A stretch of 64,000 nt of DNA. Source: CAVPDA01 sp963702495. Its GTDB lineage: Bacteria > Pseudomonadota > Gammaproteobacteria > Burkholderiales > Rhodocyclaceae. Position numbers and translations under genes: made by a program. The stretch lies in the NCBI GenBank assembly GCA_963702495.1, contig CAVPDA010000018.1, positions 434,001 to 498,000 on the forward strand, in the 5' to 3' direction. Numbering within the stretch: the first letter of the stretch is position 1; every line of letters starts with the position of its first letter. Positions 55,093 to 64,000 of this stretch are shown in pieces. A model generated the notes under the pieces. That model worked only from the letters and a program-made list of their open reading frames with translations. It did no database searches and was not told the DNA's origin.

Positions 55093-55816
55093 TTGCGGCC
55101 CAGAGCAGAACTTGGTTGGGGATGATTACCTCTGCCATTAGAGCATCGGCTGTCGTCATTCCGTACTGACGACTCATCTTACTAGGCCGAACGCTATTCG
55201 GATGAAAAAGCACGAACGAGGCCCCGCTAGCCGGAAGGAACTGGACACTCAACAAACGCCCCTCATCTCCCTTCCACCTTCCATAGAGATACCCCTCCGA
55301 AGTAGCAGACAGACTGGGTCTCTTCAATCCAGAGGCAGTCAAGAGAAAAGCGACGAAGGAGCGCAACGAGTCGGCCGACAGTGCTCTTCCATTGTTTTCC
55401 TCCCTGTATCCCTCCTGAAGCACTTCCAGTTTACGCGCGATCAGTTCTCGTTCGTCAGCATCAATTTCGTTACGAATGCGTCCGATCAGCTGGCGTACTT
55501 CCTTGTCGTTTGCTCGCAGGCAGTCAAGTTCTTGGAAGGCAGTTTGTGCGACAGCGGGATCTAGCGCTACGACGCGGGAGATTCCTTCGTGAAAGAGAAC
55601 AATGGAAGACGAGACTAATTGGGGCGCAGCTCTCTGGTGCGCCAATGCTGAGCCAGCCCCAGGGATAGGCACTAAGCGCGGCCGTCCAGTTTGCAGGTGC
55701 TTTTCCGTCGAGACAGTCGGCTGTGACACGAACGGGTCTTGAAAGCCATGATCCAAGAGGCTGTTTGCGAGGGACCCCGCTCTTGCCCTCGAATGCTCAT
55801 CTCGTACTTGTGGCAT
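55073..55816 (-). CDS. Cassette protein B: unknown 247-residue protein
   Basis: 247 residues from ATG 55816, which shares one base with the TAA of the upstream gene (TAATG) and has GGGAG before it. The N-terminal third appears unstructured (Ser/Arg/Gly-rich); the middle is helical and charged (RQLIGRIRNEIDADERELIA, KLEVLQEGYREENN). The C-terminal domain has LRSFVAFLLTASGLKRPSLS, SEGYLYGRWKGDEGRLLSVQ and ASFVLFHPNSVRPSKMSRQY with a final helix. No named family known to me. Expression is obligatorily coupled to A and C. Confidence 0.75.
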   Translation of the reverse strand: MPQVRDEHSRARAGSLANSLLDHGFQDPFVSQPTVSTEKHLQTGRPRLVPIPGAGSALAHQRAAPQLVSSSIVLFHEGISRVVALDPAVAQTAFQELDCLRANDKEVRQLIGRIRNEIDADERELIARKLEVLQEGYREENNGRALSADSLRSFVAFLLTASGLKRPSLSATSEGYLYGRWKGDEGRLLSVQFLPASGASFVLFHPNSVRPSKMSRQYGMTTADALMAEVIIPNQVLLWAASGNARP

Positions 55817-56595
55817 TACTCCCTCCCCCAAACCTGGTTCTGAATATCCGCGCTTGTGATATCTAGAAAGCCGCGCACGATCCACTCGTGCGCAAGATCG
55901 AACCAATTTCGGCGCCCCTCCGCGGTCTTCTCGCCAATGCCACGAGCAGTCAATTCGAGGATTATTACAGGAATAGATGGGTCTGCTGCAAGGTTCGCCT
56001 GAGATAGATTCACCTGCAACATCCCGGCGCCCGCGGGCAACGCGAAACGCCAGTTCCAAGCGAGGTTGTTAGGGAATGGCAAGTACTTCTTTTCGCTCCA
56101 GTGGAGGTCCGGGAAGATGCTAGAGACATCGGAAATAATCTCCCAGCCCTTCCCCTTGGGGATATGGTTGATATAAGTCAGTTCGTAGTGCTGAGGTCGA
56201 ATATCCCCAAGCCCCAACTCATTAGCGAAGCTTTCGAGGTGGGTGAATGCTTCTTCGAAGCACGCTGCGATATCCGGGTGTCGAGGGTACTGGCGCTCTG
56301 TATCTCGAGAGCGCCAATTAAAGTAAAGGCGGTTCGCCTGGAACTGGATGAGCCTACTCTCGCCGCTATTAATGAACCAGACTCGCGGCAGGGGAAGGCC
56401 CGTGACCGAATCTATCGGAGGCAGCCCGGCGTCTGTCAAAAGCGCCGTCGCGTGCTCGACGATTGGGTAATCCTTCCGGAAGCGTTCCCACAAAATGCCG
56501 ACATGTGGAACCTTGAGTGGCGCCAGCTCTTCAAACTGACACCCGAAAGCGACTTCGATCAAGGGAGGCGTGCCAAAACTTGCTATCTGCTCCAT
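55816..56595 (-). CDS. Cassette protein A: TIGR04255 family protein
   Basis: 259 residues from ATG 56595. The N-terminus (MEQIASFGTPPLIEVAFGCQ) and the later blocks GILWERFRKDYPIVEH, RVWFINSGESRLIQFQANRL, FYNW-like NWRSRDTERQYPRH and YELTYINHIPKGKGWEIISD are characteristic of the sporadically distributed TIGR04255 family, whose function is unknown. It is soluble, without signal. Low GC and A/T-ending codons set it apart from neighbours, indicating horizontal acquisition. First gene of a three-gene overlapping operon; identity to TIGR04255 is by recognition, not search. Confidence 0.8.
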   Translation of the reverse strand: MEQIASFGTPPLIEVAFGCQFEELAPLKVPHVGILWERFRKDYPIVEHATALLTDAGLPPIDSVTGLPLPRVWFINSGESRLIQFQANRLYFNWRSRDTERQYPRHPDIAACFEEAFTHLESFANELGLGDIRPQHYELTYINHIPKGKGWEIISDVSSIFPDLHWSEKKYLPFPNNLAWNWRFALPAGAGMLQVNLSQANLAADPSIPVIILELTARGIGEKTAEGRRNWFDLAHEWIVRGFLDITSADIQNQVWGRE

Positions 56596-56631
56596 ACGGT
56601 TCCGCTCGCTCAGGTGATCGTCTGTTGCCAA

Positions 56632-56640
56632 ATTATCACA
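56632..56640 (-). promoter_or_regulatory. Extended -10 promoter of the TIGR04255 cassette
   Basis: Minus strand TGTGATAAT (extended TGn plus GATAAT) lies 37 bp before the ATG at 56595. The -35 is poor, as expected for extended -10 promoters. It is AT-rich relative to surroundings. Confidence 0.4.
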
Positions 56641-57293
56641 TGTAAGCAAGATTGACGGCTCGATCGCCGCTGCGGTTACTCGCCTACCACACCGGGGGCG
56701 GCGATGGCAGCGCCAGACCAATGCCGAGGACAGACTGTTGCCGTAGGCTTTCTCCGTATTCGACCGCCGAGCTTGGGCAGAGGCAGTAGCGGCCGGCGCG
56801 GCGAACTCTCGATTACAGACGTGGTTCGCAGTACCGCTCCTGTGACAGTGCATCGACGAGCGGTCACTGGACGAGTGGCATGTCAGTGGAAGATGACCGA
56901 CTATAAAGGCCGAACGGGAGCCAGCCACTTTGCCGCCGTGGGCGACAGCAACGCCTTGGTAAGATACATTCAACCTTGGAATCATAATACGGCAGCAGTG
57001 GGTCGATAGCCGACGTTTGCCATGGCATGGTGATCTGCCGCAGCTAGGCCTTTCGCAAAGCTTTCAATGAGGCCGATGCGCCGGCGTCACGGTCGTCGTC
57101 TCGAGGGTCGCCGATGCTCGCCAGACCGGTCCGACCGGATGACGGGTATGGCCGCGGCCTGCTCGGCCGCCGGCGATGGTGACGCCTTCCCTCCCCGCGG
57201 ACGCTCGCCGACGACTGTCTATTGCCTTGCCAGGCTTGGTCCGGCACACACCAGGGAAGGGCCAAGGCCGATGGCGATGCGGCAAGGCCTGTT
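56641..57293. other. Interval without a recognisable gene
   Basis: About 650 bp between the cassette and the TRAP binding-protein gene. Base composition returns to about window average here. No ORF with family features or clear ribosome-binding site is seen. Confidence 0.5.
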
Positions 57294-58788
57294 CTATTTC
57301 ACCAGGCCGCAGGTCTCGCCGGAAGCCAACCCTGACTTCGCCGGGAACGTACCCGGATTGAATTTCGTTGCGCCGATACTCGCGCCGTACTGCGTCAAGG
57401 CCTTCAGCACGGCGGTGAAGTCTTTCTGGGCGTCCGTCTTTTCGTTCTGATTGCCGGGTCCCGCAAGCGATGCCAGATACTCATCCCTCGCTTCGAGCAG
57501 AACTTTCAATGCGTCGTCCGGCCAACGGGCCATGGTCATGGTCGCACTGACCGGCTTGCCGGCGACCAATCGCACGCTGCCGTCGATGCTGCGCTGATCG
57601 ATGCCCTTGTTGAAATCCAGCATGGCTTTGAGCTTCATGCATTGAACCGATTCGGCGGCAGCGTAGGATTCGATCACCGAGTCCTTGGCCGCTCGTCTGA
57701 TAGCCGCCCTCTGGGCATCGTTCAAGTTGTTCCAGATGGCTTTGTCGATGTGCATCCAAGAAATGAGGAACGGCTGGTGCCACGACGGATGGTGAACATA
57801 GCGCGCGCCGATCTGCCCGATGTTCTGCGAGCAGTTGCTCGCGGTGCCGGGCGGTATGGGGAACGCAACGGCAGGGCTGCAATCCAGTTTGCCGGCATCC
57901 GGGTTGCCCACAGGTGCGGTGGCCGTTGCCTCCTTCACCGGAAAGAAGTTGAACGAGATCGTCATAGGGATTGACGTATTCGAAGCCCTGAATGGTGCCT
58001 CGTTGCATGGGCAACAGCACCGACTGGCCGCCCACCGGCGGGTAGAACGTCAGCGTCTTGGCGGGGATGACGCCCCTCTTCACCAGCAGATCGCAGGCGC
58101 GGTCCACAATATCCTGCGGCGGCGCCAGGTAGCGGATTCTCCAGCCGGACGTGCACAAACCTGCCAGACCAATGCCGTTGCCCTGATTCGCGCATTCGGC
58201 GTCTCCTGCGTTGCACTCGGGCTTGCCTATGGGCTTGGAAAAATAGCCCGAACCCTGCATCGTGCTTCCCACTACCGGCAGGACGATTTGTGTTCCACCG
58301 CGGCTATCCAATATGGATTGGGCCAACTCGATGCCGTTTCCCCCGAATCCGTCGAGCTTCGTGTCGTAAAGAAATCCCAGCATCTGCTCGAACCGCATTC
58401 CAAACGGCAGCGAGTTGTAGATGAAACCCCAGCTCGGATCGGAAAAGACGGGCTTCGGTGCGGCAGTCTTGTTCCCAAACTGGATCCCGGCCCGCAGTGC
58501 GCTCACTTCACGACCCGTGCTCTGGTCTCGTTGGAAGACGACTTTCTGTCCGGCGGGCAATGCATCCGGTCCCGTCTCGTCGGTGTAATCCTTGACCTTC
58601 TCGATGAATATCCTCATGGCGCCATAACCGGGATTCTTGGGATCCGTAGAGGTGCCGGCGCCGCGTCCTATGGTCGGGGAGTCGCTGTACTCAGCGTACG
58701 GAATGGTTACATCCGCAATCGCGGACTGAGCGACAAGCGTGCCGCACACAACAGCAGTCAGCGCCGACAGTGTTGTATGAACTTTCAT
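57294..58788 (-). CDS. TRAP-type transporter solute-binding protein, DctP family (frame change near 57965)
   Basis: About 497 residues. Start ATG 58788 follows AGGAGGT at ideal distance. A signal peptide (LSALTAVVCGTLVAQSAIA) is followed by a DctP-type fold (YGAMRIFIEKVKDYTDETG, SDPSWGFIYNSLPFGMRFEQ, LCTSGWRIRYLAPPQD) and a C-terminal part (WMHIDKAIWNNLNDAQRAAI, KAMLDFNKG). After GFEYVNP the frame shifts by one in a CCC run; CC would give continuous sequence NPMTISFNFF. So the two halves belong to one gene, probably with an assembly error. No dctQ/dctM membrane subunits are adjacent. Part of the gene is duplicated at 60868-60985. Confidence 0.85.
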
Positions 58789-59564
58789 GCTCGTTACCTC
58801 CTGGTGCGAATGAGATTGGCGAGGGGCGAAACAGGCGTGATGGTATACCACGGGGGCAGCGGCGGATCGGACAATTCGCCGGCGTGCCCGCGTGCTTGCA
58901 ATCGGATCGTTTCGGATGCTCGAGGGCCGATCAGCGCCGATCCGGGGTAGCAAGACCGACGCGCTGGACCGTGCAACGCGCTTCTCTCAAGAGCAAACGC
59001 CGTCTGGGCGAATCCCTGCAAGGGCTGAGCGCCATTGCGGGGTTTCGTTTTCCAAGCGAATGGGCGTAAGGCCCTACCGGGAACCAATGTTCTTATTCCG
59101 GCGCCTGGCACTGCCGCTGCGGCATCGAACGAAGCACCTTGGGTGACAGCCCGGCAACGAAGCAGACGCGTGTTGCCGGTTTGGCAAACGTGTTCCGGAG
59201 AAACGTGAACCAGGATTCCTCGCCTGATCGCGCCGGGAGCGGTCCGGCATCAGCGTGCGTGCCCTCTAAACAACCCCGATCATTCCGCCGTCAATGTTGC
59301 TACCATGTCCTTCGCGGCAGTGAGATGATGCGGCAGCGATGGCTGACCGGTCTCGCTGATGCATCAGGCGTGACACCCCCTGCGCCGGGATTCGCCGCCG
59401 CGATCAAGCGGGAATCGCTTTCGGGTGAGGCTCATCCTAGCGGCGGCGTCCGGGCGGCATTGGGGGACTGGCAGGGAGTCAAACAGGCACTTATTCCGCT
59501 GGGTTGCGGCGGCGAAGCTAGGTCCGATTGCGGCTCGGCAGGGCTAACGTTAAAGGAGGGTTCG
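58789..59564. other. Divergent interval between binding-protein genes
   Basis: Some 775 bp between divergently transcribed dctP-like and livK-like genes. No recognisable coding region or RNA. It presumably contains both promoters; no clear -35/-10 pairs stand out by eye. Confidence 0.45.
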
Positions 59565-60692
59565 ATGCGTGCGATTCGTCTGTTCTGCCTTTGCGGCTTG
59601 ATGATGGCCCTGCCTGCGCTCGCCCAGGAGGGGGTGACGCCGAAGGAAGTCGTAATCGGTCAATCAGCGGGATTCAGTGGTGCGGTAGGACCACTGGTCA
59701 AGGAACTCACGGACGGCGCCAAGGCATGCTTCGAGGACGTGAACAGGCGTGGCGGCGTGCACGGTCGCAAGATCGTGCTGGAGTCGATGGACGACGGCTT
59801 CGAGCCGAAGCGCACGGCCGAGAACACGCGCAGGCTGATCGACGAGAAGAAGGTCTTTGCCCTGTTCCTCTATCGCGGCACCCCGACCACCGAGTCGGCC
59901 TTGCCGATCATAGCCGACGCCAAGGTTCCGTTGATCGGGCCCTCGACGGGAGCGCAGACCATGTACAACCCCCAGAATCGCTATCTGTTTCCGGTGCGTG
60001 CGGGTTTCTACTACGAGACGGGCAAGATCGCCGAGCAGGTGGCCACGCTCGGCCTGAGCCGGATCGCAGTGATCCGGGCCGACGACTCGTTTGGCAAGGA
60101 CGGCCTGACAGGACTCGAAACCCAGCTTCGCGGCCGCAAGATGGCGGCGGGCATCGTCGCCACGTACCCGCGCAACACCACCAATGTCAACGAAGCGGTC
60201 AAGAAGGTCCTGTCAACGGAGCCCCAGGCGGTAATCATGATCTCCGCAGCGAACGCCGCCACGGCGATTGTCAAGCAGATGAAAAAGGCAGGCGCCGATC
60301 CGACGTTCTTCATGCTTTCCACGGGTAGTTCCGACAGCTTCATAAAGGGTCTCGGCGACGAGGGCCGTGGCGTCGCGGTTACCCAGGTCACGCCCTACCC
60401 CTGGGGTTCGGACCTCAGGGTAGCGAGGGAGTACCGCCAGGCGATGAAGGAAGCCGGCAGCAGCACGATCTCCTATGCCAGCTTCGAGGGTTACCTTGCG
60501 GCGAGAGTGTTGGTCGAGGGCCTGAAGCGCGCGGGCAAGGCGCTTACCCGGGAGAAACTCGTCGCTTCTTTGGAATCGATGCGGGAATACGACCTGGGTG
60601 GATTCGTGGTCGATTATTCACCCGGCAGCCGCACGGGATCGAAGTTCGTCGAACTCACGGCGATTGGCCGCGACGCCCGATTCATCCGATGA
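59565..60692 (+). CDS. ABC-type branched-chain amino acid binding protein, LivK-like
   Basis: 375 residues from ATG 59565 with AGGAGG upstream; a longer in-frame extension to 59139 lacks a signal. Signal peptide (LFCLCGLMMALPALAQ) and Peripla_BP_6 fold: VVIGQSAGFSGAVGPLVKEL, DDGFEPKRTAENTRRLI, KIAEQVATLGLSRIAVIRAD, ISAANAATAIVKQMKKAG, SYASFEGYLAARVLVEGLKR. It should bind an amino acid or aromatic acid in the periplasm. No liv permease or ATPase genes are adjacent, so it may be a sensor or a partner of distant components. Confidence 0.88.
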   Translation: MRAIRLFCLCGLMMALPALAQEGVTPKEVVIGQSAGFSGAVGPLVKELTDGAKACFEDVNRRGGVHGRKIVLESMDDGFEPKRTAENTRRLIDEKKVFALFLYRGTPTTESALPIIADAKVPLIGPSTGAQTMYNPQNRYLFPVRAGFYYETGKIAEQVATLGLSRIAVIRADDSFGKDGLTGLETQLRGRKMAAGIVATYPRNTTNVNEAVKKVLSTEPQAVIMISAANAATAIVKQMKKAGADPTFFMLSTGSSDSFIKGLGDEGRGVAVTQVTPYPWGSDLRVAREYRQAMKEAGSSTISYASFEGYLAARVLVEGLKRAGKALTREKLVASLESMREYDLGGFVVDYSPGSRTGSKFVELTAIGRDARFIR

Positions 60693-60867
60693 TGCGGCCC
60701 GCGGTCGCATCTCGCGTCAAGCAGCGCCGGGCAGTAGCGGGGCGAACCGGGTCAAAGTAGGTCCGCGCAACCGGGCGATTTCCGGCTGACCGATGGATTT
60801 GGAAAGGTTCGTTCATGGCAGTCGGCTCGGATTTCGGAGCGGTGTCTTCCGAAATCGGGGACGGAGC

Positions 60868-60985
60868 CAGATAGCGGATTCTCCAGCCGGACGTGCACAA
60901 GCCTGCCAGACCAATGCCGCTGTCCTGATTCGCGCATTCGGCTTCTCCTGTGTTGACTCGGGCCTGCCTACGGGCTTGGGAAAAC
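60868..60985 (-). pseudogene. Fragment of a second DctP-like gene
   Basis: About 118 bp is roughly 90 percent identical to 58124-58245 in the TRAP binding-protein gene, including the segment encoding AECANQ-x2-GIGLAGLCTSG. Flanking DNA is unrelated, so this is a truncated copy of a paralogous gene. The rest of 60693-61369 shows no gene. Confidence 0.8.
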
Positions 60986-61369
60986 AGCAGCGCGGCGACC
61001 GACGAACGGCATCTTCCCGGAATGGGGACGGGCAGGAAGGGGATCGACTGCAATACGTCGAGATTGTGGGTCTCGAACATCGCAGGACGAATACGGCCGG
61101 AACGTCGTGAGCGTCGGACCCGGCCGAGGCGCCGACCACCCCACCGGCCAACAACGCCGGGCGCACGTGCTTGCACGCTCCCGTCATGGGGCGACTCGCG
61201 CCTTTGGGTGCCCGCAGGCGGTAAGCGGCTGGCGATTCCGAGCGCCGTTCTGCGGCCTCGCGGGCGTTGCCTCCACGAAATCGGCGTTTGACCGGCAGTG
61301 TCAGCGTCGAAGATACTTCCTCAGGTACCGAGAGTCTTCCGAATTCCAGACGACGAACAGCGGGGCGGC

Positions 61370-61753
61370 ATGAGCAGACACCTGCGGTGGCTGAAACAGG
61401 AAGTCGCGCACTGGAGCGCCGACGGGCTGATCGACAAGACCCTCGCGCAGCGCATCCTGGCGCGGTATCCCGACGCCGCTGACCGCGGCTGGGGGCGCCT
61501 CATCTTCTCGGCCATCGGCGCAATGCTGGTGGGATTCGGCGTCATCCTGTTCTTCGCCTACAACTGGCAGGATATCCCCAAGGCCGCCAAGCTCGCGCTG
61601 GTGTTGGGCGCGCTCGGCGCGGCCCACGGCGGCGCCATGGCGCTCGCCCGCCGCAGCAATGCGAACCACGGGCTAGTCGAAGGCCTGCACGCGCACAGCA
61701 CCGATCGACCCACGCGATCTCTTCCGCGGCGATTTCGTGCGCCTGCAATATGA
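61370..61753 (+). pseudogene. Truncated DUF2157 membrane protein
   Basis: Starts at ATG 61370 with the family N-terminus (WLKQEVAHWSADGLIDKTLA, RLIFSAIGAMLVGFGVILFF). Normal DUF2157 proteins have many more membrane segments (about 350-400 residues); here the family sequence stops at about residue 100 and the frame continues into a displaced GDYXXLXY gene. A deletion has joined the two genes out of frame. Confidence 0.8.
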
Positions 61754-61786
61754 GATCAACAGCGTGCGCCCGGAGGGCTTTGACCC
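61680..61786 (+). pseudogene. 5' portion of GDYXXLXY gene, before the IS insertion
   Basis: In this frame the sequence reads IDPRDLFRGDFVRLQYEINS, the GDYXXLXY signature (here GDFVRLQY), then GFDP to the insertion point. The N-terminal membrane part is absent because of the deletion that also cut DUF2157. After removing the IS and one target copy the frame continues exactly into 63302. Confidence 0.8.
61776..61786. repeat. 11-bp target site duplication, left copy
   Basis: GGCTTTGACCC directly precedes the left terminal repeat of the IS and recurs directly after the right one (63291-63301). Confidence 0.95.
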
Positions 61787-63290
61787 CAATGGCACTACCT
61801 TAAGCGAGGCAGATGCGTGTTCGCACAATCTTTGCACGGGCGATATCGCGTGATTCGTTGAGCAGGCGATGTGGTTTTGGTCGTCGCTTGACTGCACGAG
61901 GCTCGACCCGATCCGGTCGCCACGGCAGGCGTAAAGATGCGACTGCCCCGCGCAGAGTGGCAAACATCCGGATGAAACTCTTTGTTGCGCTGCCTCTGAT
62001 CAGATCCAGTAAGCTGTTCACGACGCGTTTGGCGCCGCTGAAGCTCAATTGTCGCGGCAGCACCTTGGCACAGGCTGCCGCCTGCGCCATCACGGCCCGG
62101 ATTAAGTTATAGGCGAGGAAAAATGCACTCACCTCCTTGTGTACCATGTCCGGACTCTTGCAGCGCAGAATATCCATACCCATCACGCTTTTGATCGACC
62201 GTAGGTCCAGCTCGACATGCCAGCGCTGGACATACAGGGCGTTGAGTTGGGCTTTGCTCACCTGGGCTGGATTCGTCAGCGTACTCACGAGCACCCATTT
62301 CCCCACCTTGGCCTCACGTACCGTCATCTCTTCGGGTATCAGCTCATAAGCATCCTGCTCCATCCAATCGGGGCGCTTCGGGCGTTTCCAGATCACGAGG
62401 TGGTCGTGCTTGCCCAGTGGCTGTCCGCGGCGGAAGTCCGTAGTGCGCCCGGCATGCTGGCGCGAGACCATATCGACCCCCTTTGCGCGCAGTTGGGCGA
62501 TCGTGAAATAACTGCTGTGGTAGCGATCCACCAGCACAATGTCGCCGCGGTTCAGCGAGCCATATAACTGGCGAAACAGCGTGTCCTCGCCCGTCTTCTT
62601 TCCCTTGCAGGCCGCCATTGCCCAATCAAGCACCACCCCGCTGGCCAGCGAAATCAATACCACCAGCCGCGCTATCGGGAAACCCACCCCGGCCTTCTGG
62701 CTGCGCGATTGCGGATACTGCGCTTGGTTCTCCACGGTATCGGGCATCGTTACCGTCGCCCCATCGACCAGGATGAGCGACCTGCCTCGCCACCGCCATG
62801 CCTGCGGGGAGCTTTCCTCCAACCGTCTGCCAACCCCCCTGCACAACCGTACCAGCAACTTCACCGGAAGTCTCTGCCGTGCCTTGCAGTAAGGCCCCGT
62901 GCTCAGCCCCACCAGCGCCTCGCCCTGTGCTACACGCTCACTGGCATAACGCACCACCACATCCTGGCAGGCAGGGTTTACGTGCAGCACTTGCTCTATA
63001 AACAAGCGCAAAGTGACCAACGGTGAGTAAAGACGCTCACGCCAGCTACCCACCTCCTCAAGAACCGCACGTTCCAGTTCGGCCGCCGGTAGGGCATCAA
63101 AAAGCTTCTCACGAGATTCCTGTAAGAAGCCACATCGAAATCGACTAACCAATCTCTCGATACGCCCCTTACTGGTAGCATGTAGCATAGGCTGGCCCTC
63201 CATGGGTGATGATGTTGTCTCGAAACTCCATCGTAACCCATTCAGGCGTCAGCCTATTTCTGTTTCGACTTCCTTAAAGTAGTGCCATTG
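61787..63290 (-). mobile_element. Complete IS4-family insertion sequence, 1504 bp
   Basis: Ends are inverted repeats CAATGGCACTAC(C/T)TTAAG; flanks are perfect 11-bp duplications, as expected for IS4. One transposase gene fills the element. Perfect duplications and an intact transposase show recent insertion. Confidence 0.95.
61800..63203 (-). CDS. IS4-family transposase
   Basis: 467 residues. DDE catalytic residues in LVDGATV and LVDRYHSS, and the IS4 YREK signature Y-x2-R-x3-E-x6-K in YVQRWHVELDLRSIK. The N-terminal DUF4372-like and central RNase H-like regions are complete. It interrupts the GDYXXLXY gene and is transcribed opposite to it. Intact, so probably active. Confidence 0.95.
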   Translation of the reverse strand: MEGQPMLHATSKGRIERLVSRFRCGFLQESREKLFDALPAAELERAVLEEVGSWRERLYSPLVTLRLFIEQVLHVNPACQDVVVRYASERVAQGEALVGLSTGPYCKARQRLPVKLLVRLCRGVGRRLEESSPQAWRWRGRSLILVDGATVTMPDTVENQAQYPQSRSQKAGVGFPIARLVVLISLASGVVLDWAMAACKGKKTGEDTLFRQLYGSLNRGDIVLVDRYHSSYFTIAQLRAKGVDMVSRQHAGRTTDFRRGQPLGKHDHLVIWKRPKRPDWMEQDAYELIPEEMTVREAKVGKWVLVSTLTNPAQVSKAQLNALYVQRWHVELDLRSIKSVMGMDILRCKSPDMVHKEVSAFFLAYNLIRAVMAQAAACAKVLPRQLSFSGAKRVVNSLLDLIRGSATKSFIRMFATLRGAVASLRLPWRPDRVEPRAVKRRPKPHRLLNESRDIARAKIVRTRICLA

Positions 63291-63301
63291 GGCTTTGACC
63301 C
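63291..63301. repeat. 11-bp target site duplication, right copy
   Basis: GGCTTTGACCC, identical to 61776-61786, immediately outside the right terminal repeat. Confidence 0.95.
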
Positions 63302-64000
63302 AGCCGTGGCGGCGGCGCCCGAACGCAAGCGCCACGAGGTCATGTACACTCGGCTGCGAGCGGCCGGCGAAGGGCTGTTTGAGGCCGACGGAACCGGCAC
63401 CGCGCGGCCGACCGAGGGCGTGTTCCTTCGCGGTCGCGCCGAAGATCCTTGGCGCTTGGGCTGGCGCGGCAGAGGCCATACGTTCGTCAAGTACGGCATA
63501 GAACAACTGTTCGTCGAGCAGGGCAGCGGCAAGGCGATCGAGGATCGACGCGGCGGCCGAGACGGACTGCAGGTGCCGATGGAAGTCGAAGTCGCAATCG
63601 GTTCCTCGGGCACGGCGGTGATCCGCGGCTACCGCTGGAGTCGCTTGGGCATGAAGCTGGAGATGCTGCGCCGGCCGATGCCGCGCCAACCCAATGTTCC
63701 GCCGCCGCCTGGGCCGCTGAGTCCCAAAGTTCGCGTCACGCTGGCCAACGTTTCCGATGCGCCGCTGGCCGTGGTCGATCCCGGCGACCATTGCGCTTTC
63801 CATCTGGTGCCGGCGGATTGGGCGCCGGTGGATCGACATCCCCCCGCATCGCGGGCATGCGACTCCGTAAAGGGCACGTCCGCCGCCGTGATCACCCTGG
63901 CCGCGGGCGAGGCGCGCAGCGTCGAGTTGGATCTGTCTGAGCCGCGCTGGCACGTGCTCAAGGATGGCAGTCCGGTCGAGATCGGCGCGCTGCTGGGGTT
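63302..64000 (+). pseudogene. 3' portion of GDYXXLXY gene, continuing past the window
   Basis: Reading on in the same frame as the part before the IS: AVAAAPERKRHEVMYTRLRA, HTFVKYGIEQLFVEQGSGKA (typical of the GDYXXLXY C-terminus), then an extra Pro-rich and beta-like domain (VRVTLANVSDAPLAVVDPGD). No stop before the window edge. It lacks a proper start, so it is non-functional unless fused elsewhere. Confidence 0.8.

Noticed and set aside
61776..63301. Possible regulatory gene inside the GDYXXLXY interruption
   Set aside because: The whole segment is a single IS with terminal repeats, direct repeats and one transposase; no cargo gene.

Overview
The window is a high-GC betaproteobacterial chromosome segment. 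The whole-genome style of the gene set (mreBCD-mrdA-rodA, rlpA-dacC-dat-ybeD-lipB-lipA, metX-metW, the PF08886-type gshA followed by gshB, EIIA-Man/HPr/EI without a sugar permease) points to Betaproteobacteria, plausibly Rhodocyclales. The order-level placement is inference.

Layout. 1-1793 holds most of an ISAs1-like element whose transposase carries a DUF4338 (DruA-like) N-terminal domain and needs a -1 shift at an A7 run. 2.0-7.5 kb is an integrative-element remnant: exported lipoproteins, two small HTH regulators, an OB-fold/HD protein, excisionase and tyrosine integrase, ending at tRNA-Arg(CCG), whose 5' half is tandemly repeated with a 95-bp period. 7.7-17.3 kb is housekeeping: triheme cytochrome, Rep helicase, DUF4197, TlpA-like thioredoxin, lipA, lipB, ybeD, dat, dacC, rlpA. 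17.6-22.6 kb is an accessory block of two Gly/Ser-rich exported proteins, an outer-membrane beta-barrel and a Crp/Fnr regulator. It sits between rlpA and the elongasome operon (rodA, mrdA, mreD, mreC, mreB at 22.6-28.3 kb). 28.3-38 kb carries gatCAB, pyrE, exodeoxyribonuclease III, a YqjD/YqjE/YqjK-like membrane operon, ampG and metW/metX. A group II intron (39397-40743) that has lost its reverse-transcriptase core lies just upstream of metX. 41-54 kb carries the partial PTS, apbE, gshA/gshB, an orphan adenine methyltransferase, two ABC-F ATPases, an acyltransferase and a membrane thioredoxin. 54.6-56.6 kb is a lower-GC, tightly overlapping three-gene cassette (a TIGR04255-family protein plus two unknown proteins), and is the best candidate here for an undescribed system. 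57.3-64 kb is decayed accessory DNA: a TRAP solute-binding protein and a second partial copy of it, an orphan Leu/Ile/Val-type binding protein, and a DUF2157/GDYXXLXY locus that has been deleted and then interrupted by a complete 1504-bp IS4-family element with an 11-bp target duplication.

Caution for users: at least six otherwise intact genes (rlpA, the exported protein at 17595-18759, the Crp/Fnr gene, mrdA, the methyltransferase, the TRAP binding protein) contain a single-base frame change. In four of these, changing a short homopolymer run by one base restores the frame. This pattern suggests indel errors in the assembly rather than true decay, and it also tempers the reading of the transposase shift as programmed frameshifting. 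Those CDS are reported across the shift.
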